Shown here piece after piece: positions 5,951-6,847 of a stretch of 6,847 nt of DNA (the stretch's first letter is position 1; each line of letters opens with the position of its first letter). A program made the translations under genes and the position numbers. Below the pieces are notes generated by a model that saw nothing but the letters and a program-made list of their open reading frames with translations, was not told where the DNA came from and did no database searches. Source of the stretch: CAYMEV01 sp964431655 [NCBI: uncultured bacterium] (GTDB lineage: Bacteria; CAYMEV01); assembly GCA_964431655.1 (NCBI GenBank), contig CAYSKJ010000160.1, forward strand, positions 1 through 6,847, written 5' to 3'.

Positions 5951-6064
5951 ATAATTTTGATGTCCAATAGATAATTAATTATGCTTTCAAAAGAGCCCAG
6001 AGGCAAGAACAATATACATACCATATGATATAAAATCCCGTTTCTATTTATTAAAGCTCTTTTG
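5942..6064 (-). repeat. Three-part overlapping inverted repeats ahead of the glycosyltransferase start
   Basis: In transcription order: CAAAAGAGC (6064-6056), TGGGCTCTTTTG (5999-5988) and GAGCCCA (5948-5942). The first pairs perfectly over 9 bp with the GCTCTTTTG part of the second. The second's TGGGCTC pairs perfectly over 7 bp with the third, which includes the G of the ATG. The middle arm can pair with only one partner at a time. Confidence 0.55.
5978..6006 (-). promoter_or_regulatory. Promoter candidate for the glycosyltransferase gene
   Basis: On the minus strand, TTGCCT (6006-6001, 4 of 6) and CATAAT (5983-5978, 5 of 6) have a 17-base spacer. Transcription would begin near 5971, about 20 bases before the ATG, and the leader would lack a good ribosome binding site. 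The middle arm of the overlapping inverted repeats lies in the promoter spacer, so a transcript from here would not carry the structure formed by those repeats. Confidence 0.42.
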
Positions 6065-6069
6065 CAGTT

Positions 6070-6802
6070 TTATAAAGGATCTCTCTCAAGCAGATGATCA
6101 TAATAATGGAGATTAAACAGCAAAATAGTCTTTAATCTCTCTCGTGAAAGAAGCCTCTTGCCCTGGGTGATTAACCTCAATCTTTTATAATACTCATTTA
6201 GTTTTTTCTCTTCTATGATCTCAGAATCATTTAATATGCTCTCAATATATCCGTCGGGAATCCTCCTCTGAAAATGGCCGATGCGCCACATCCCGGATAC
6301 AGGCATCCTAGCTAACAGAGGGTCAGATAAAGCGAATTTGTCTATTATTATTTTGTCCAGTCCAGAATAGTAACCAAAAATACCAATATTAGCAGAGACA
6401 ATTAATTTCTTATCGCTGGATTTGAATCTTACAGCATTATGTGCCAGACCAAAACCCGACAAGAGACTGCTTTCCCAGTCAGAGGATAAGTACCCTGGCA
6501 GTGAGAGCCACTGGAAGTAAAACCCCCTCTCGTCTGCAATCCCCATCTCGATATCGGTATTCTGATGATCAAATCCTGAATTCAGCGGTGTATGGGGATA
6601 AAGAAACAGATATACTGCAAGCAGGATAAATGAGAATACCCTTGTTCTATTCAGCTCAGGCTTGGGCAGTCCTCTTACAATAATTATCACAGAGATCAGA
6701 TAGGAGAAGGAAAAGAAGGTTATGTCAAAATTTTTCTGTAAAATTTTTTATCATGTATCCTGAGTTACCTTGGATTAAATTCAAAATAAACGACTTGTCT
6801 TC
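6070..6802 (-). pseudogene. Decayed membrane glycosyltransferase, C-terminal part similar to AftB-type arabinofuranosyltransferases
   Basis: An open stretch from GTG 6690 gives 206 residues, but the frame continues upstream to 6747 without a proper start, so the GTG is probably not a real initiation site. The visible protein has two hydrophobic segments (one just before the GTG, one at about 19-35). A soluble domain follows with GIADERG (50-56), GIFGYYSG (103-110), DPLLARMP (123-130) and WRIGHF...RRIPDGYIES (135-151). From memory these match the C-terminal domain of AftB-like envelope arabinofuranosyltransferases. Such enzymes are roughly 500-650 residues with an N-terminal membrane domain carrying the active site, which is missing here. 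Upstream, another frame reads NLIQGNSGYMIKNFTEKF. It would join the 206-residue frame if one base were removed from AAAAATTTT at about 6727-6735, but stops at 6803-6805 and 6827-6829 break it further. I see no functional start; no catalytic activity is expected from this remnant. Confidence 0.62.
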
Positions 6803-6847
6803 CTAATACAGCAAGGTACTATATAATCAGATCAAATTTCTCCACCT

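Noticed and set aside
6723-6728. Perfect TTGACA on the minus strand as a -35 box for the 206-codon open stretch
   Set aside because: At 17 bases the -10 position reads TCCTAT (3 of 6), and the hexamer lies within sequence that looks like degraded coding DNA. A promoter is not supported.

Overview
The window most resembles a chromosomal stretch from an anaerobic member of the Bacillota (Clostridia-like). This is inferred from the strong AGGAGG-type ribosome binding site, a TTG start, heavy use of AGG (Arg) and ATA (Ile) codons, AT-rich intergenic gaps and protein sequence style. No marker gene fixes the taxonomy. All recognisable genes lie on the minus strand, so they are transcribed from high to low coordinates. 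No tRNA, rRNA, CRISPR array or insertion sequence was seen, and no gap between genes exceeds about 160 bases.

In transcription order, the right end (6070 to about 6802) is the 3' part of a broken membrane glycosyltransferase. It keeps a C-terminal domain like that of AftB-type arabinofuranosyltransferases. The upstream part is interrupted by a frameshift and several stops. Next is an intact 444-residue polytopic membrane protein with GT-C glycosyltransferase character (4616-5950), with a G8 tract early in its reading frame. Both suggest an envelope-glycan locus that has partly decayed. In the rows I counted, this half is AT-richer (about 32-42% GC) than the clpB and methyltransferase rows (about 53-55%).

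An apparently solitary beta-class N6-adenine DNA methyltransferase follows (3575-4504). It has its own sigma-A-like promoter, overlapped by two nested inverted repeats, a TTG start, and a G9 tract near the 3' end. No restriction endonuclease is visible beside it.

The left half is a two-gene operon: a SagB/ThcOx-type FMN nitroreductase-family oxidoreductase (2703-3470), then the disaggregase ClpB (93-2687). Only 15 bases separate the stop from the next ATG, and that gap holds a perfect AGGAGG. No CIRCE or CtsR operator was seen. Immediately after clpB, running off the left edge, is the beginning of a possible exported or lipid-anchored protein (codons from 67, 73 or 103 downward).

The points most worth checking are the decayed glycosyltransferase, the poly-G tracts in the glycosyltransferase and methyltransferase, the nested operator-like dyads at the methyltransferase promoter, mutually exclusive inverted repeats at the glycosyltransferase start codon, and a conserved-looking internal GTG start inside clpB. 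I found no convincing wholly new multi-gene system.
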